Shown piece by piece: positions 43,300 to 54,284 of a stretch of 64,000 nt of DNA. Under the pieces are notes generated by a model. The model was not told where the DNA came from and did no database searches. It saw nothing but the letters and a program-made list of their open reading frames with translations. The DNA is from Meghimatium bilineatum (Eukaryota; Mollusca; Gastropoda; Stylommatophora; Philomycidae). Where the stretch lies: positions 6,825,001-6,889,000 of the forward strand of contig CM067314.1 in the NCBI GenBank assembly GCA_034231615.1, in the 5' to 3' direction. The translations under genes and the position numbers were made by a program. Numbering within the stretch: position 1 is the first letter of the stretch; the number at the start of each line of letters is the position of its first letter.

Positions 43300-43490
43300 T
43301 GTGACTTGACGTGTCCGAAAAATATGTTGACGTATTAATTTCACTGAACATACAACTTGTGTCCGAATCATGTGACTCGACGTGTATGAATCATGTGACC
43401 TGTGTACGAATCATGTGACTTGACGTGTACGAATCATGTGACCTGTGTACGAATCATGTGACTTGACGTGTCCGAATCATGTAACTAATT
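43300..43490 (+). repeat. Degenerate repeat containing GAATCATGTGACTTGACGTGT
   Basis: About five units with period 40-45 bp. The ATCATGTGACTNGACGT core resembles the 46.4-47.1 kb array (GTCATGTGACTGGACGTATA), so the two arrays may share an ancestor. Confidence 0.8.
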
Positions 43491-43699
43491 TACGTCGTTT
43501 TACTGAACCTCTAACTCAGTGGCGGCAAACATTTTCTGTCTTCCACTCTCTAGTTTATATGTATATTTTTCACTAAGTGCGCCAATCTTGTTCACCCTGG
43601 TACATATTCGCCATTTTCTTCGTCATTTGCGCCAATTGTTTTTCATTCTTCTCCATACGCGAAAATTGTCCATTCTCTAATTCATATGTGCCAATTTTT

Positions 43700-43950
43700 T
43701 CACTCTTTTATTTATATGCGCCAAATTTCACTCACATATGCGCCAATTTTTCACTCACATATGCGCCAATTTTTCACTCACATATGCGCCAATTTTTCGC
43801 TCACATATGCGCCAATTTTTCACTCACATATGCGCCAATTTTTCACTCACATATGCGCCAATTTTTCTCTCTCTATTTCAGATATAGCAATTTGTTCACT
43901 CTCTAATTCATATACGCCAATTTATTTACTCTCTAATTCATATGCCTTAG
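43700..43950 (+). repeat. Minisatellite, 23-bp unit, about 7 good copies
   Basis: TGCGCCAATTTTTCACTCAC plus ATA. Decayed units (CTCTAATTCATATGCGCC) extend on both sides from about 43575. Confidence 0.92.
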
Positions 43951-44295
43951 TTCATATTCGCCAACCAGCACACGTACGCGCATTCAATTCTGGAAAATAA
44001 TGTTCATATTGATATATATAGCATTATTAAATTACTGATAAATGAAACGATAGATAAAAAAAAATAGAAGAAAATAGAAGAGTTCTAAAAATGTTCACCG
44101 AATAATGATCTCCTGATTAACAATTAATTCGTTTCCTATTTCTTTAGTTTTCATCGTTTTGACGTCAGAGGTTGAAATAGATTTCTTCATTGAACTATAC
44201 TGTGGTTAACAGCCGCGATCTACACGTCTATAGATCTTGTCCGTAAAAGCTTTTTTTTAGATAGTCGCAGTTTTAGTCGTGTGGTGTAGTTCAGT
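43951..44295. other. No feature recognised
   Basis: AT-rich, with no coding or repeat signature. Confidence 0.4.
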
Positions 44296-44299
44296 GGGT

Positions 44300-44465
44300 A
44301 GTTCTGTAATATATTATGTGTGTTCCGCAGACTGTATACAAGGGCACGTATCGGTGTTGCCAATTTCAAAACTTCCATTCATGTGCCGTTTCAGTCGGGT
44401 GTGACCATTTCTCAATCTATTAATAAAATTGTGTTCTCTTCCAAGAAAAAAGATGGCATCGCTTT
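44300..44465 (-). pseudogene. RNase H-clade LINE C-terminal fragment
   Basis: The minus strand reads LGREHNFINRLRNGHTRLKR, HMNGSFEIGNTDTCPCIQSA, EHT and a stop. This is the LRTGH..L..H......D..CPC...Q.AEHIL knuckle that follows RNase H in I/Jockey-group LINEs. The same region continues as ACGQAAQSAKHILQECSEHD in the copy at 50193. Confidence 0.82.
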
Positions 44466-44855
44466 TTTGGCTGTGCAGGTGAACTGAGTTTTATTGCATG
44501 TTTTTTTGTGTGTGTATGTGTGGGAAAAAGTACGGAATCATCAATCACTTTACTTGTTGCTTACAGTGACCTCCAGTTGTGTTTACCTGACCAGATTATT
44601 TCCCCTGTTTTAGGAATGGAAATGGCATTCATTAGAGAACTAAATCTTCTGCTTGTTTTTTTTTAGTTGTTTGTTTTGTAGCCCCATGAACTGTGATCGA
44701 ATAGCTCTTACTTCCTGTGTGCTATGGGATGGTTTTTTTTTCTGATATTTCATTCATACCCAGAAGACTTTAGTTTTCGGATTAGTGCAATGTCTATTAA
44801 CGAAACCTTCTACTCGGAGAGTTAAACTTGAAGTGAATTCAAGGTGCTTAGGTGT
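44466..44855. other. No feature recognised
   Basis: T-rich sequence. Target region of the family C insertion that follows. Confidence 0.4.
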
Positions 44856-44865
44856 AATGTGGTTG

Positions 44866-46095
44866 TTGTTTGTTTGTTTTGCGTTCGCTCCATTGTAACC
44901 AGCATGGATATCCATGCGCTTTCCGCCGGGAGCGTTATTACGTTGTGCCACCGTTATGCGCCTTGTAGGCCTAGCACATCCGATTTCGGCATGCCTTGAC
45001 AATTCGGGTGGGCTACCCTAGCCTGCGACAGCCTCCCTATCTGTCGCCAGGCACGCGTGTTTGTGGTGACTCTTCGCCCAGACGATTTTTGCTCACTTCT
45101 GTCTCGTACAAGGTGTTCCACTGTCTGTGAACTTGCCTCGAGTAATTGGACGTGCTGTGCCTGTGCCCATCGGGTACTGAATCGTTTATCATCCGTGAGC
45201 CTGGTTCCTTAAGAGGAAGAACTCAACAGAAGAGTTGGACCTCGGCTCTTTCGCTCTCTTAGCCGAGGTGTCATTCACCGACATCGTGAGCCCCTTGCCC
45301 AAGTTGGAGTCTCACACCACGCGTTTGAGAGCAAGGCGTTCTCGAGCTGAGCGACCGTGTCCCATTAGCGCCTGAGCCCATCAGGTACTGAACCTTTTCT
45401 CTCTGCAAGTGTATTTCCGGTATAGGAAAGCTTGACAGTAGAGTTGGGCCAGGACTGTCATCATTGTCCCTTTTTGCATAAGCCCATCGGGTACGACACC
45501 CTTTCTCTTCGCGAGCATATTTCCGGTTTAGGAAGGCTTGACATTAGAGTTGGGTTAGGTCTTCTTGCTTTTCCGAACGCCCATGATTGGGTCTGGGTCT
45601 CTGCCTATAAGGAGTAAACGTAGTTAGAAGCTCGTCTCGAGCTAACATAGCTTGTAGTTCACCTTTCCTTGGAACTTTTCACTTTCTATTTGCAATTTGC
45701 GCTGCCCTGTAGCGCTGTTCTGCCCTTTCATTTTGTCATTGTACTCATTATGACATATGTTTGTTTCTACTATGCATCCACCTATACGTGCTTTTTACAT
45801 TGGCCGCCCCTACAATGTTTTGACTGCACTAACTGGCGTCACTGTATGTCGACAGTGTCGTTGTATGTGGTGATGCTAACGGTGTCGGAGATATTGTCTG
45901 TCTCTTTTGCAGTCAAATCTCTTTCTATCTGCTACCTCCACACTCTCAGACACGATCCCCAAATGATTTGGCCAGAATCAGCTCGAGCTGCTGTTTTTCT
46001 GTTACCAGGGTGCACCACGAGGAGGTACATTTGGGATCTTGGTTATCTACTAATCCTGGGTCCGCCTAGAGCATTGCGTTCCCTTTGCACCCCCG
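44866..46095 (-). mobile_element. Family C retroelement, about 1230 bp, 10-bp TSD
   Basis: Inverted relative to the copy at 32614 and about 12 kb away. In the element's own orientation it begins GGGGTGCAAAGGGAACGC (46094 downward) and ends GGAGCGAACGCAAAACAAAC. AATGTGGTTG flanks it at 44856-44865 and 46096-46105. The tail is AAAC-rich, not GAA, although the preceding GCGAACGC block is kept. Internal modules (GTTGGGCCAGGACTG, CCCATCGGGTAC, TTTCCGGTTTAGGAAGG) match the other copy. On the plus strand a 145-codon frame (45669-46106) includes MSTVSLYVVML and WDLGYLLILGPPRA, also open in the other copy. Confidence 0.9.
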
Positions 46096-46105
46096 AATGT
46101 GGTTG

Positions 46106-46430
46106 AGTTAGGAAGGGCTTTTGTATAACTTGAATCATTATCTTGGGTTTTGTATAACTTGAATCATTATCTTGGCTTTCTCCATGCGGGATTATCTCAG
46201 TAGCAAATGCGTTGCTTTTGTTATAGCTTGACAAAGATTTGTTGAATGAACGCCAGTGGCTATTGATTTTTTCCAGTTTGCGTAAATTGCGACATTCTAT
46301 ATAAATAATAACTACGTTTATATGGTTAGTTTTTTCTAATTTATTATTAGCGGGGGGTGTGCAATGTGTCATTTATAATGAAGCAAAGTGTCACCATTGG
46401 CGCATGTGCCATGGTTTAACCATTCCTGAT
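46106..46430. other. Short duplication, otherwise nothing recognised
   Basis: TTTTGTATAACTTGAATCAT, TATCTTGG is duplicated in tandem at 46117-46175. Confidence 0.5.
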
Positions 46431-46434
46431 TTTA

Positions 46435-46649
46435 CTTTTGTTGGAGTCATGTGACATGACATAAAAGTGATAGGGAAGTTATGTGACTGGACAAATAGGT
46501 GGTGAAGTCATGTGACTGAGCACATAATTGGTGTTGAAACTATCTGTAAGGAGTGATGTTTAAGTCACGTGACTGAACATATAGTTGGTATTGACGTCAT
46601 GTGACTGGACAAATAAGTGATGGTCAAGTCATGTTCGTGGACGTATATG
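46435..46649 (+). repeat. Old, degenerate end of the 32-bp array
   Basis: GTCATGTGACTGGACAAATA, GTCACGTGACTGAACATAT and similar units with irregular spacing. They are separated from the clean array by the inserted MITE. Confidence 0.85.
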
Positions 46650-46814
46650 CAGCGCCGGAGTTAGACTTGACAAGACCCTAAGCTATTTGCGATACGGGTC
46701 CCTTTATAAGTCTAGATATTATATGTCAGTGCCAAATATGTTTTTTTGGGGGCCCCCCCAAAAATTGGGGGCCCTAAGCTATAGCTTGTTTAGCTTATAC
46801 GTAAATCCTGCACT
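46650..46814 (+). mobile_element. hAT-like MITE inserted in the 32-bp array
   Basis: It starts CAGCGCCGGAGTTAGACTT and ends CGTAAATCCTGCACT, giving imperfect terminal inverted repeats (CAGYGC-GGA-TTA). Inside is a strong palindrome around GGGGGCCCCCCCAAAAATTG, GGGGGCCC. Flanks ACGTATAT (46641-46648) and ACGTATAA (46815-46822) look like an 8-bp TSD with one mismatch. No coding capacity; about 165 bp. Confidence 0.72.
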
Positions 46815-47132
46815 ACGTATAAGTGGTGGTGAAGTCATGTGACTGGACGTATAGGTGGTGGTGAAGTCATGTGACTGGACGTATAGGTGGTGGTGAAGTC
46901 ATGTGACTGGACGTATAGGTGGTGGTGAAGTCATGTGACTGGACGTATAGGTGGTGGTGAAGTCATGTGACTGGACGTATAGGTGGTGGTGAAGTCATGT
47001 GACTGGACGTATAGGTGGTGGTGAAGTCATGTGACTGGACGTATAGGTGGTGGTGAAGTCATGTGACTGGACGTATAGGTGGTGGTGAAGTCATGTGACT
47101 GGACGTATACGTGGTGGTGAAGTCATGTAACG
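46815..47132 (+). repeat. Minisatellite, 32-bp unit, about 10 copies
   Basis: GAAGTCATGTGACTGGACGT plus ATAGGTGGTGGT. The copies are identical but for the last (ATACGTGG), so the array is young. It lies directly right of the MITE. Confidence 0.97.
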
Positions 47133-47224
47133 TCATTTATATCTTGAAGCTGCAATATCTTGAAGTTAATATAATCAAATAATCCATCAAATAAAACAGT
47201 AACAAAGAGAATAATGACAATAAT

Positions 47225-47604
47225 AAATAAAAAGGAAAACGCTGCTTTCGAAATGAGATGCTACAGAAGATTTCTACGTAGACCATGGACAGCTGAAAAG
47301 ACAAATCAAGAAGTGTTAAAATCAATAAACGTCAAAGGCTCCTTAACATGATCATAACCAGAAAAAGTAGTTTTTTTAAAAATCATATAGAGAGAAATAC
47401 CAGCATGGAAAGATTAATAGCTGAAGGCAGAGTTAACGGCAACAAGAGAAAAGGGCGTCCAAGACGACGATGGTGCAGTGATATATGAGATTGATTAAAC
47501 ATGTCTCAAGTTGCGGCATATCAGGTCGCCCAGAATCGCGGAATGTTCAGAGAACCTATGAGATGGACCACGTTCTGGAAAGAATGTCGCAAAATGCTGA
47601 ATCT
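47225..47604 (+). pseudogene. LINE ORF2 C-terminal fragment
   Basis: AAFEMRCYRRFLRRPWTAEK, TNQEVLKSINVKGSL, IERNTSMERLIAEGRVNGNK, RKGRPRRRWCSDI, stop, then VAYQVAQNRGMFREPMRWTT and WKECRK. It is a good match to the LINE tail E.RCYRR.LR..WT..KTN..VL..I, GR.RGRPR..W. It carries frameshifts and one stop. Family A is inserted at its end. Confidence 0.88.
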
Positions 47605-47762
47605 TCTTCTTCTTCAGCGTTCATTCTCAAACTCCAATTGGATATCTTGTATCAGGACCATGGTCCTAATAGATTTCCAGAAGGATGTAGTCCAGAGAAT
47701 GGAAATGCGTTGTGTCGCCGTTTTATTTGCGTCAATGTCCCGACACAGCCGTCTTCGGCGTG
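47605..47762 (-). mobile_element. Family A SINE-like element with 14-bp TSD, in a LINE
   Basis: In its own orientation it reads GCCGAAGACGGCTGTGTCGG, TTGACGCAAATAAAACGGCG, TGGACTACATCCTTCTGGA, GTTTGAGAATGAACGCTGAA and (GAA)n. AAAATGCTGAATCT flanks it at 47591-47604 and 47763-47776. It is 158 bp, so the full length of family A is established from this copy and 36289-36444. Confidence 0.93.
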
Positions 47763-47869
47763 AAAATGCTGAATCTAATCACGGCAAGTCAGTGGTCACA
47801 TAATTTATTTCCAAGAATCTAAAAACTTTTACCAGATATTGTAGGCAAAGAATTTGTATCATTTTCATA

Positions 47870-48080
47870 GTCTCTGTCAACGTTAAGAATATATGTCTGT
47901 CCAAGTTTCTGTCAACGTTAAGAATATATGTTTGTCCAAGTTTCTGTCAACGTTAAGAATATATGTCTGTCCAAGTTTCTGTCAACGTTAAGAATATATG
48001 TCTGTCCTAATTTCTGTCAACATTAAGAAAATATGTCTGTCCTAGTCTCTGTCAACATTAAGAACACATGTCTGTCAAGC
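47870..48080 (+). repeat. Minisatellite, 35-bp unit, 6 copies
   Basis: TCTGTCAACGTTAAGAATAT, ATGTCTGTCCAAGTT; the 3' units carry AACATTAAGAA and CCTAG changes. Confidence 0.95.
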
Positions 48081-48102
48081 TATTTTACAATTTACAGATT
48101 GG

Positions 48103-48286
48103 TTGCGATATTTGCTATGCCCAATCGGCCTGACACGTCCGATGTCAGTCCAGATTATCTATTAACTTAACCCTATATGGGATGGGATGGGACATCGAAG
48201 AATGGACTTAATGGTCTCTTACAACATGCATGATAGGAAGCCATCTCCCTATTATTTACTCCCCTTAATCGCCCCGACATAAACAT
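48103..48286 (-). mobile_element. Family B fragment, old
   Basis: GGCCTGACACGTCCGATGTC, ACCCTATATGGGATGGGATG, TTACAACATGCATGATAGG, TTATTTACTCCCCTTAATCG. Clearly homologous to family B but with many substitutions and no tail, so it is older than the other three. Confidence 0.8.
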
Positions 48287-48334
48287 GTTCAAACTTCTGA
48301 TCATATATGGAGAAAATATGAGGGATTGTTTTTA

Positions 48335-48795
48335 TGACTTGATCGAACTACAAGTGAAGATTGGATCATAGATCGAACTACAAGTGAAGTTTGGTTCATA
48401 GATCGAATTACAAGTGAAGATTGGATCATAGATCAAACTACAAGTGAAGATTGGACCATAGATCGAACTAAAAGTGAAGATTGGATCATAGATCAAACTA
48501 CAAGTGAAGATTGGACCATAGATCGAACTAAAAGTGAAGATTGGACCATAGATCGAACTAAAAGTGAAGATTGGACCATATATCGAACTAGAAGGGAAGA
48601 TTGGATCATAGATCGAACTACAAGTTAATATTGGACCATATATCGAACTAGAAGGGAAGATTGGATCATAGATCGAACTACAAGTGAAGATTGTTCATAT
48701 ATCGAACTGCATGCGAAGATTCGATCATAGATCGAAATAGAAGTGAAGACTGAATCATAGATCGAATTATAAGTGAAGATTGGTACATAGACCGT
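48335..48795 (+). repeat. Minisatellite, 30-bp unit, about 15 copies
   Basis: GATCGAACTACAAGTGAAGA plus TTGGATCATA, with variants GGACCATA, CTAGAAGG and AAATAG; the 3' units are the most decayed. Confidence 0.95.
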
Positions 48796-49195
48796 TTTCA
48801 AGATTGTTGTTTCAGCTAGACAGTCAATCATAATTTTCAAAATTGTGGGAAAAAAATAGAAAAATTATTTTACTTTGCTTTCCCCCACATCTTTCATAGT
48901 GGAGACAAGCTATAACAGCGTCGAAAGAAGGCAACAGAAAGAAAACAGTTTAAATATTGTTGAAAGATGTGATCCGCAGTTTTTACCGCACCAACATGAA
49001 CCCAAATATTGATGAACTCATCTCCAAACATCAGTTGCAACCTGCCATGTGAGACAAATGTTTATGGAAGTGTGGCGGGATGCAGGATTGAAGGGGTTGT
49101 GGGTGGGTTGGGGTGTTGGTCTTTGAAACTTTACGAAAGGGGAGATGTCAGAGAGAATAGAAGAAAGACTAGACTAGAGCTTTCCACGGTACTGT
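48796..49195. other. No feature recognised
   Basis: Mixed sequence with purine-rich stretches. The 62-codon frame at 49009-49197 has no domain. Confidence 0.4.
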
Positions 49196-50020
49196 AGCTA
49201 CACCGAATAATACTATGCACATTATACAGTTATACACAGTACACAGAGTAATGTAGTTACACATGACACAATAGTTACTCAGGGTATTGTAGTACATATG
49301 GAACTGCAGTTACACAGAGTACTGTAGTTACACATGACACAATAGTTACGCAGGGTACTGTAGTTACACATGGCACAATAGTTACACAGGGTATTGTAGT
49401 ACATATGGTACTATTGTTACACCGAATAATGTTATGTACATTATACAATTATACACAGTACACAGAGTACTGTAGTTGCATTGGGTACTGTAGTTACAAA
49501 TGGCACAATAGTTACACAGAGTATTGTAATACACGTGGTGCTGTAGTTAACACTGGGTACTGTAGTTACACATGGTACTGCAGCTGCACGGGGCAATGGA
49601 GTTACACAATACTGTAGTTATACAGGGCACTATATTTATACATGATACTGTAGTTACACAGGGCATTGTAGTTACACGGAATAATGTTATGTAGCTACAC
49701 TGGGTACTGTAATTACACAGAGTACTGTAGTTCCCCAGGGTACTACAGTTACACAGGGTACTGTACTTACACAGGGTACTGTACTTACACAGGGTAATGT
49801 ATTTACACAGGGTACTGTATTTACACAGTGTGCTTCAGTTACATATGATACTGTAGTTACACAGATAAATGTAATTCCACTGAGTAAAGTAGATACACAG
49901 GGTACTGTAGCAACACTGAATATTATGTAGTTACATACATAGGAGATTGTAGTTACACCGTATGTTACGTAGTTATACAGGGTACTGTAGGTCCACACGG
50001 GTACTATAGTTACACCGGGT
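49196..50020 (+). repeat. Degenerate minisatellite, 18-bp unit, about 40 copies
   Basis: Units like CTGTAGTTACACAGGGTA. The centre (49740-49820) is most regular. Larger blocks (ACACCGAATAATGTTATGTA; GTACATATGG) repeat at greater spacing. A GTTACACAG word is present in most units. Confidence 0.92.
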
Positions 50021-50192
50021 GTGAATTGTTCTGCAGATATCTAAGGTATTGTAACAATAATATTTCTCCCTGGCTTCTTTAATGGTTCTCACGACATCAA
50101 AGTGGCGCCATGTTATATTCAGAAGTGTCTGGTTACCCTGAAAAGTGAAAGTAATCTCCACTAATGATCGGCATTTACTTAGGGATTTCTTA

Positions 50193-50413
50193 GCCATGTG
50201 TGCATGTGGACAGGCAGCACAGAGTGCCAAACATATACTTCAAGAGTGTTCTGAGCATGATACGCTGAGGCAGACATATTGGCCAGAGGAAACAACACTG
50301 GAATCAAAACTCTATGGGACACTGTATGAACTACAAAAGACAGTGAGTTTTATTAAGGAGACAGAATTACAGATATAGACATGTTTCAAGTGAACGAAAG
50401 AAGAAGAAGAAGA
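50193..50413 (+). mobile_element. 5'-truncated RNase H-clade LINE 3' end, 12-bp TSD, GAA tail
   Basis: It reads CACGQAAQSAKHILQECSEH, DTLRQTYWPEETTLESKLYG, TLYELQKTVSFIKETELQI and a stop at 50376-50378. The 3' UTR is about 35 bp and runs into a GAA repeat (GTGAACGAAAGAAGAAGAAG). AGGGATTTCTTA flanks it at 50181-50192 and 50414-50425, which proves insertion by target-primed reverse transcription. Only the C-terminal 60 codons are present. This LINE end is the likely source of the tail used by families A, B and C. Confidence 0.92.
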
Positions 50414-50569
50414 AGGGATTTCTTAAACTGTACACAATTTCCTTAGCATATATTTCTTCTACCCATCATACTTAGAGCCAAATATATATCTGAATGTATC
50501 ATTTATATGTCAAACTAATTCTAACATATAATTAATTGTTCTATGTATATTATTACGTGTAGTTAATTG

Positions 50570-50895
50570 TTCTATGTGGTTGTGTCATGTGAAGTATTCT
50601 TTCCAGAACGTAGTCTTCCCAATGAACTCTCTGAATCCCTCTCTGTCTTGGGCGATGCGGCTTGCATTTTTCAACGATGTAGTCATGTTACCTTTAACGT
50701 CGTCAGTCCATCGTCTTCTTGGTCTGCAGTTTCTCCTCTATCCAGGTATTCTACCCTCCATTATATGTCTTTCTAAACAGGTGTGTCTCTTTATATGTCC
50801 GCACAGGTGTAGTTTTCGTTTTGTTTTTGTGTTTAGTAACCAATACTCTGGAATCTTCAACGTGTTTAGTAAATAAGTCGTTAAGAATATTATAT
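50570..50895 (-). pseudogene. LINE ORF2 C-terminal fragment, second copy of the 4.7-kb family
   Basis: The minus strand contains IPEYWLLNTKTKRKLHLCGH, IKRHTCLERHIMEGRIPG and, further 3', frames matching DDVKGNMTTSL. It aligns with 4799-5090 (TTCCAGAACGTNGTCTTCCC, AATGAACTCTCTGAA, CATCGTCTTCTTGGTCTGC). It is shorter at its 5' end. Confidence 0.88.
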
Positions 50896-50960
50896 TACAT
50901 GCAGTATATTTGGCAAAAAGCAAACTCTGTGATAAATTAGGACAACCTATGTAGCAATCT

Positions 50961-51700
50961 GGGGTGCAAAGTGTCTCGTATTGCTCGTGTGCGGTCCTAG
51001 GGTTAGCAGATAACCAAGATACTAAAAGTACCTCCTCGTGGTGCACCCTGGAAACAGAAATACAGCTGCTCTTACTGTATTCTTGGTCATCTCGTTTAGG
51101 CTCGTGTCCGTGGATGTGGATGCTGTAGTTGGTTGTTGATGCTGTAGATGGATGTGGATGCTGTAGATGGATGTGGATGCTGTAGATGGATGTGGATGCT
51201 GTAGATGGATGTGGATGCTGTAGATGGATGGGGATGCTGTAGATGGATGTGGATGCTGTAGATGGATGTGGATGCTGTAGATGGATGGGGATGCTGTAGT
51301 TGGATGTGGATGCTGTAGATGGATGGGGATGCTGTAGATGGATGTGGATGCTGTAGATGGATGGGGATGCTGTAGTTGGATGTGGATGCTGTAGATGGAT
51401 GGGGATGCTGTAGATGGATGTGGATGCTGTAGATGGATGGGGATGCTGTAGTTGGATGTGGATGCTGTAGATGGATGTGGATGCTGTAGTTGGATGTGGA
51501 TGCTGTAGATGGAATGAGAATTGCCTGCAAAGAGACAGAAAATTTCTCCGAAACCTCTGTGCCATCGCATTCAACATCACTGTCGGCACATAGAGATACA
51601 AGGCATCTGGGCATTCCGTCTCGGCCGGTCTAAAAAGGAGAAACATTGGATTGGCGATCAATGTCCCAACATAAAGTGATCTAACGAGTACAAACAAAAT
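50961..51700 (+). mobile_element. Family C-related element with a 19-bp array inside
   Basis: It starts GGGGTGCAAAGTGTC, like both other C copies, then GGGTTAGCAGATAACCAAGA, TACCTCCTCGTGGTGCACC, GGAAACAGAAATACAGC. Homology is interrupted at 51113-51515 by a 19-bp array, then resumes: ATGAGAATTGCCTGCAAAGA, GACAGAAAATTTCTCCGAA, GTCGGCACATAGAGATAC. The 3' limit is uncertain. Confidence 0.75.
51113..51515 (+). repeat. Minisatellite, 19-bp unit, about 21 copies
   Basis: TGTGGATGCTGTAGATGGA, with GGGG for TGTG and AGTTGG for AGATGG variants in a recurring order. It lies inside the family C-related element. The minus strand stays open in all three frames (HPHPSTASTSIYS and similar), giving ORFs of up to 319 codons that are artefacts. 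Confidence 0.96.
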
Positions 51701-52935
51701 CTGATAAAGGCAACATACATTAGAGGGCAGAGTGGTGTATGTGAATCAATTCAGTGGAACCGAAGCTACAGTTGACCAGCTCGAGACCGATGCTCGAGAA
51801 CACACAGAAGCCACCATGTCCCATCACAATTGACCCCATTTAAAGTATGAGTCATGATTCGGGTATTGAATGCGCCAGCTTGAACATGTAATGCTTCTCT
51901 TGTCTTTTCTTATCCATGTGTGTCGTTAAGCGTCATGGGGAACAGAAGTCTTGTATCTTATCCATGTGTGCCGCTAGATGTGTCAAGGGGAACAGAAGTC
52001 TTGTATCTTATCCATGTGTGTTGTTAAGCGTCATGGGAAACAGAAGTCTTCTTTCTTTCGCCATGATGCTGCTGCCATGGTGCAGCCTTGGTGTTCTAGT
52101 ATTCCTTGAACATGTACTCCTGGGTATGGAAAACAAGCTTAGAATACAGGTCTCTATTGAACTCAGGACAAGCATTGAACAAATGCTGGGGAGCGCGTTG
52201 TTCAAACGTCTGGCAGAAGCAATGTTAGGACTCGAACTCTGGACACTGCGGGCATCGTAGAGAGGGACGCAAGTCTTTAATGGCACTGCATACTTAGCCC
52301 AACTCGACTGTCGGCCGTTTCCCAACACGGCTCATACAGAGAGAATTGGGTTCAGTACATAAGGGCCCACTGCTAAGATCCTTGTCCTAGATTCGTATTT
52401 TGCTTACTTCTTTGAGTAATATACGCAATGGCGAAGAGAAAAATACGCAGACCGCGCCTGCGATGGATTTACATGCAATCATAAGCGGGCGAGGAGAGTG
52501 CGTGCGAAATGCACAGGTCAAATCCCATACCCACGAAGTGTTTGGCAAAGCAGCACTTCCTCTAGGAAGGTGTATCAACCCTGAGTCTAATTCAACCATC
52601 ACCGTTACCCAACACGGCCCATACGGAAGAGATTAGGTCTGGGACCTAGGGACCCAAAAGGTGGTAATGAAATGATCTTCCTACACGAGGAACAGTTCTC
52701 TGGCTGCGAAGCGCTTCGTTGGAGGTAAGATAAACAATGGGTAACCCCAGCAAACTATCAGCTCGTCTCCTGACATATACCCCCACTGAGTAGAAAGCTC
52801 CTTCAATAGGCATTGAATTAAGCCGAAAGCTGAAGCCTCCTGTGTATGAACGAAATCTAACAAAAACCAACATACTGCACATAGGAAGTAAGAGCTAATC
52901 GCTCGCAATTTCTGGGGTTCGAGAAGAAGAAGATG
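51701..52935 (+). mobile_element. Probable continuation of the C-like element, ending in GAA tail
   Basis: GCCCAACTCGACTGTCGGCC, CAGAGAGAATTGGGTTCAGT, and again TTACCCAACACGGCCCATAC, resemble the internal modules of family C. The end GCAATTTCTGGGGTTCGAGA runs into AGAAGAAGATG. A threefold repeat of about 50 bp (GGAACAGAAGTCTTGTATCT) lies at 51907-52060. Divergence is high, so the assignment is tentative. Confidence 0.5.
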
Positions 52936-53017
52936 TAACAAGCTCTCAGATTCCTGCACAATATAGATTTGATATAGATAAATACATGCTATATCAACGC
53001 AGGACGATTGAGATAAT

Positions 53018-53296
53018 CTTCTTCTTCTTCTGTGTTCGTTCTCAAACTCCTGCAGATTAGCAGGATGTAGTCCGGAGAACGAAATGCGTTGTGTCATGGT
53101 TTACAACATGGTTTACGAAATGCGCCTTTCGGCCTGACACATTCGACTTCAGCATGGCTTTGGTTCACTGACCCTATATGGGATGGGACAGTCAACTCCA
53201 TCCCATAACCTCCTTAGTCGTCTTCTTACGACATGCGTGGAAGGTAAACAGTGTTGCTATTATTTGCTCCCCTTTCTGTCCCCGGCAATACACGGG
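53018..53296 (-). mobile_element. Family B non-autonomous retroelement with 13-bp TSD
   Basis: CTTCTTCTTCTTCTGTGTTCG on the plus strand is the tail side, and CCGGCAATACACGGG the 5' end. CGATTGAGATAAT (53005-53017) and CGATTAAGATAAT (53297-53309) form a TSD with one mismatch. This fixes the full length of family B at about 279 bp including tail. Confidence 0.92.
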
Positions 53297-53309
53297 CGAT
53301 TAAGATAAT

Positions 53310-53995
53310 AGTAAACCCAGGTCCACCCAGCAGTAGGGAATTTTAGATCTGTGATCTCTACTGGAAAACATTACAGATATTTCAATGACTCATATTTGCT
53401 AGGATTTTAGACACGGCCTTTGAAACAAATATCTCTTTCCAAAAACAATGACATTGTTAGCCAGAGTTTAATAGCAGCCAAATATAAGCTTTGAATATGT
53501 TTTAAACATTAATTTATTCTTCATGGAATAACAATGTTTGTTTTTAATTTACTTTAACCGTCATTCATTTCCTGTTCCCTGTCTCCCGGAAATGATTATC
53601 ATTTGAGTAAACAAATGACGTCATTAATTTCCCAGAATTCAGAAAGTAAGATTTGTTATTTCCCACTATTGCTATTGATACAATGTCCTGTCCTGATGTG
53701 GTTTACTTGTGAGATTTATACTCCTGCTTTACACGTTCTAACATAACAGAAACCACAGTGGTACCGGAATTTCTTGTTGTGTCTTAAACAGACAAATTTA
53801 TCAAACTTTTAGAACCTCATTTACTACTCCGTTTCCATTTAAACACCTTTCTACTCTATTTTTTTATCCTTTATACCCGTGTCCACCTTTTTACTGTTTA
53901 TCTTATCATTTATACTTTTGTTCACTCCATTTTATGTCTCGTATCATTTATAATTTAGTGCACTTTTTCCTAAATAAAAATTAAACAATTCAGTA
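53310..53995. other. AT-rich sequence, no feature recognised
   Basis: T-rich with ATTTATNATTT phrases near 53880-53960. No coding or repeat signature. Confidence 0.45.
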
Positions 53996-53999
53996 ATTA

Positions 54000-54278
54000 T
54001 TAACTAAATATTAACAAGTAACAATTACATAACTAAATATTAACAAGCAAAAATTACATAATTAATATTAACAAGTAACAATTACATAACTAAATATTAA
54101 CAAGCAATTATTACATAACTAAATATTAACAAGGACTTATTACGTAACTAAATATTAACAAGCAAAAATTACATAATTAAATATTAACAAGCAACAATTA
54201 CATAATTAAATATTAACCAGCAACAACTACATAACTAAATATTAACAAGTAAAAATTACATAACTAAATATTAACAAG
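54000..54278 (+). repeat. Minisatellite, 29-bp unit, about 10 copies
   Basis: TATTAACAAGCAAAAATTAC plus ATAACTAAA, with GTAAC, CAATT and GGACTT variants. Confidence 0.95.
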
Positions 54279-54284
54279 ATAAGA

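Noticed and set aside
50738-51697. 319-codon minus-strand ORF with HPHPSTASTSIYS repeats
   Set aside because: It joins a family C-like repeat, the 19-bp array and a LINE tail; no single protein is encoded.
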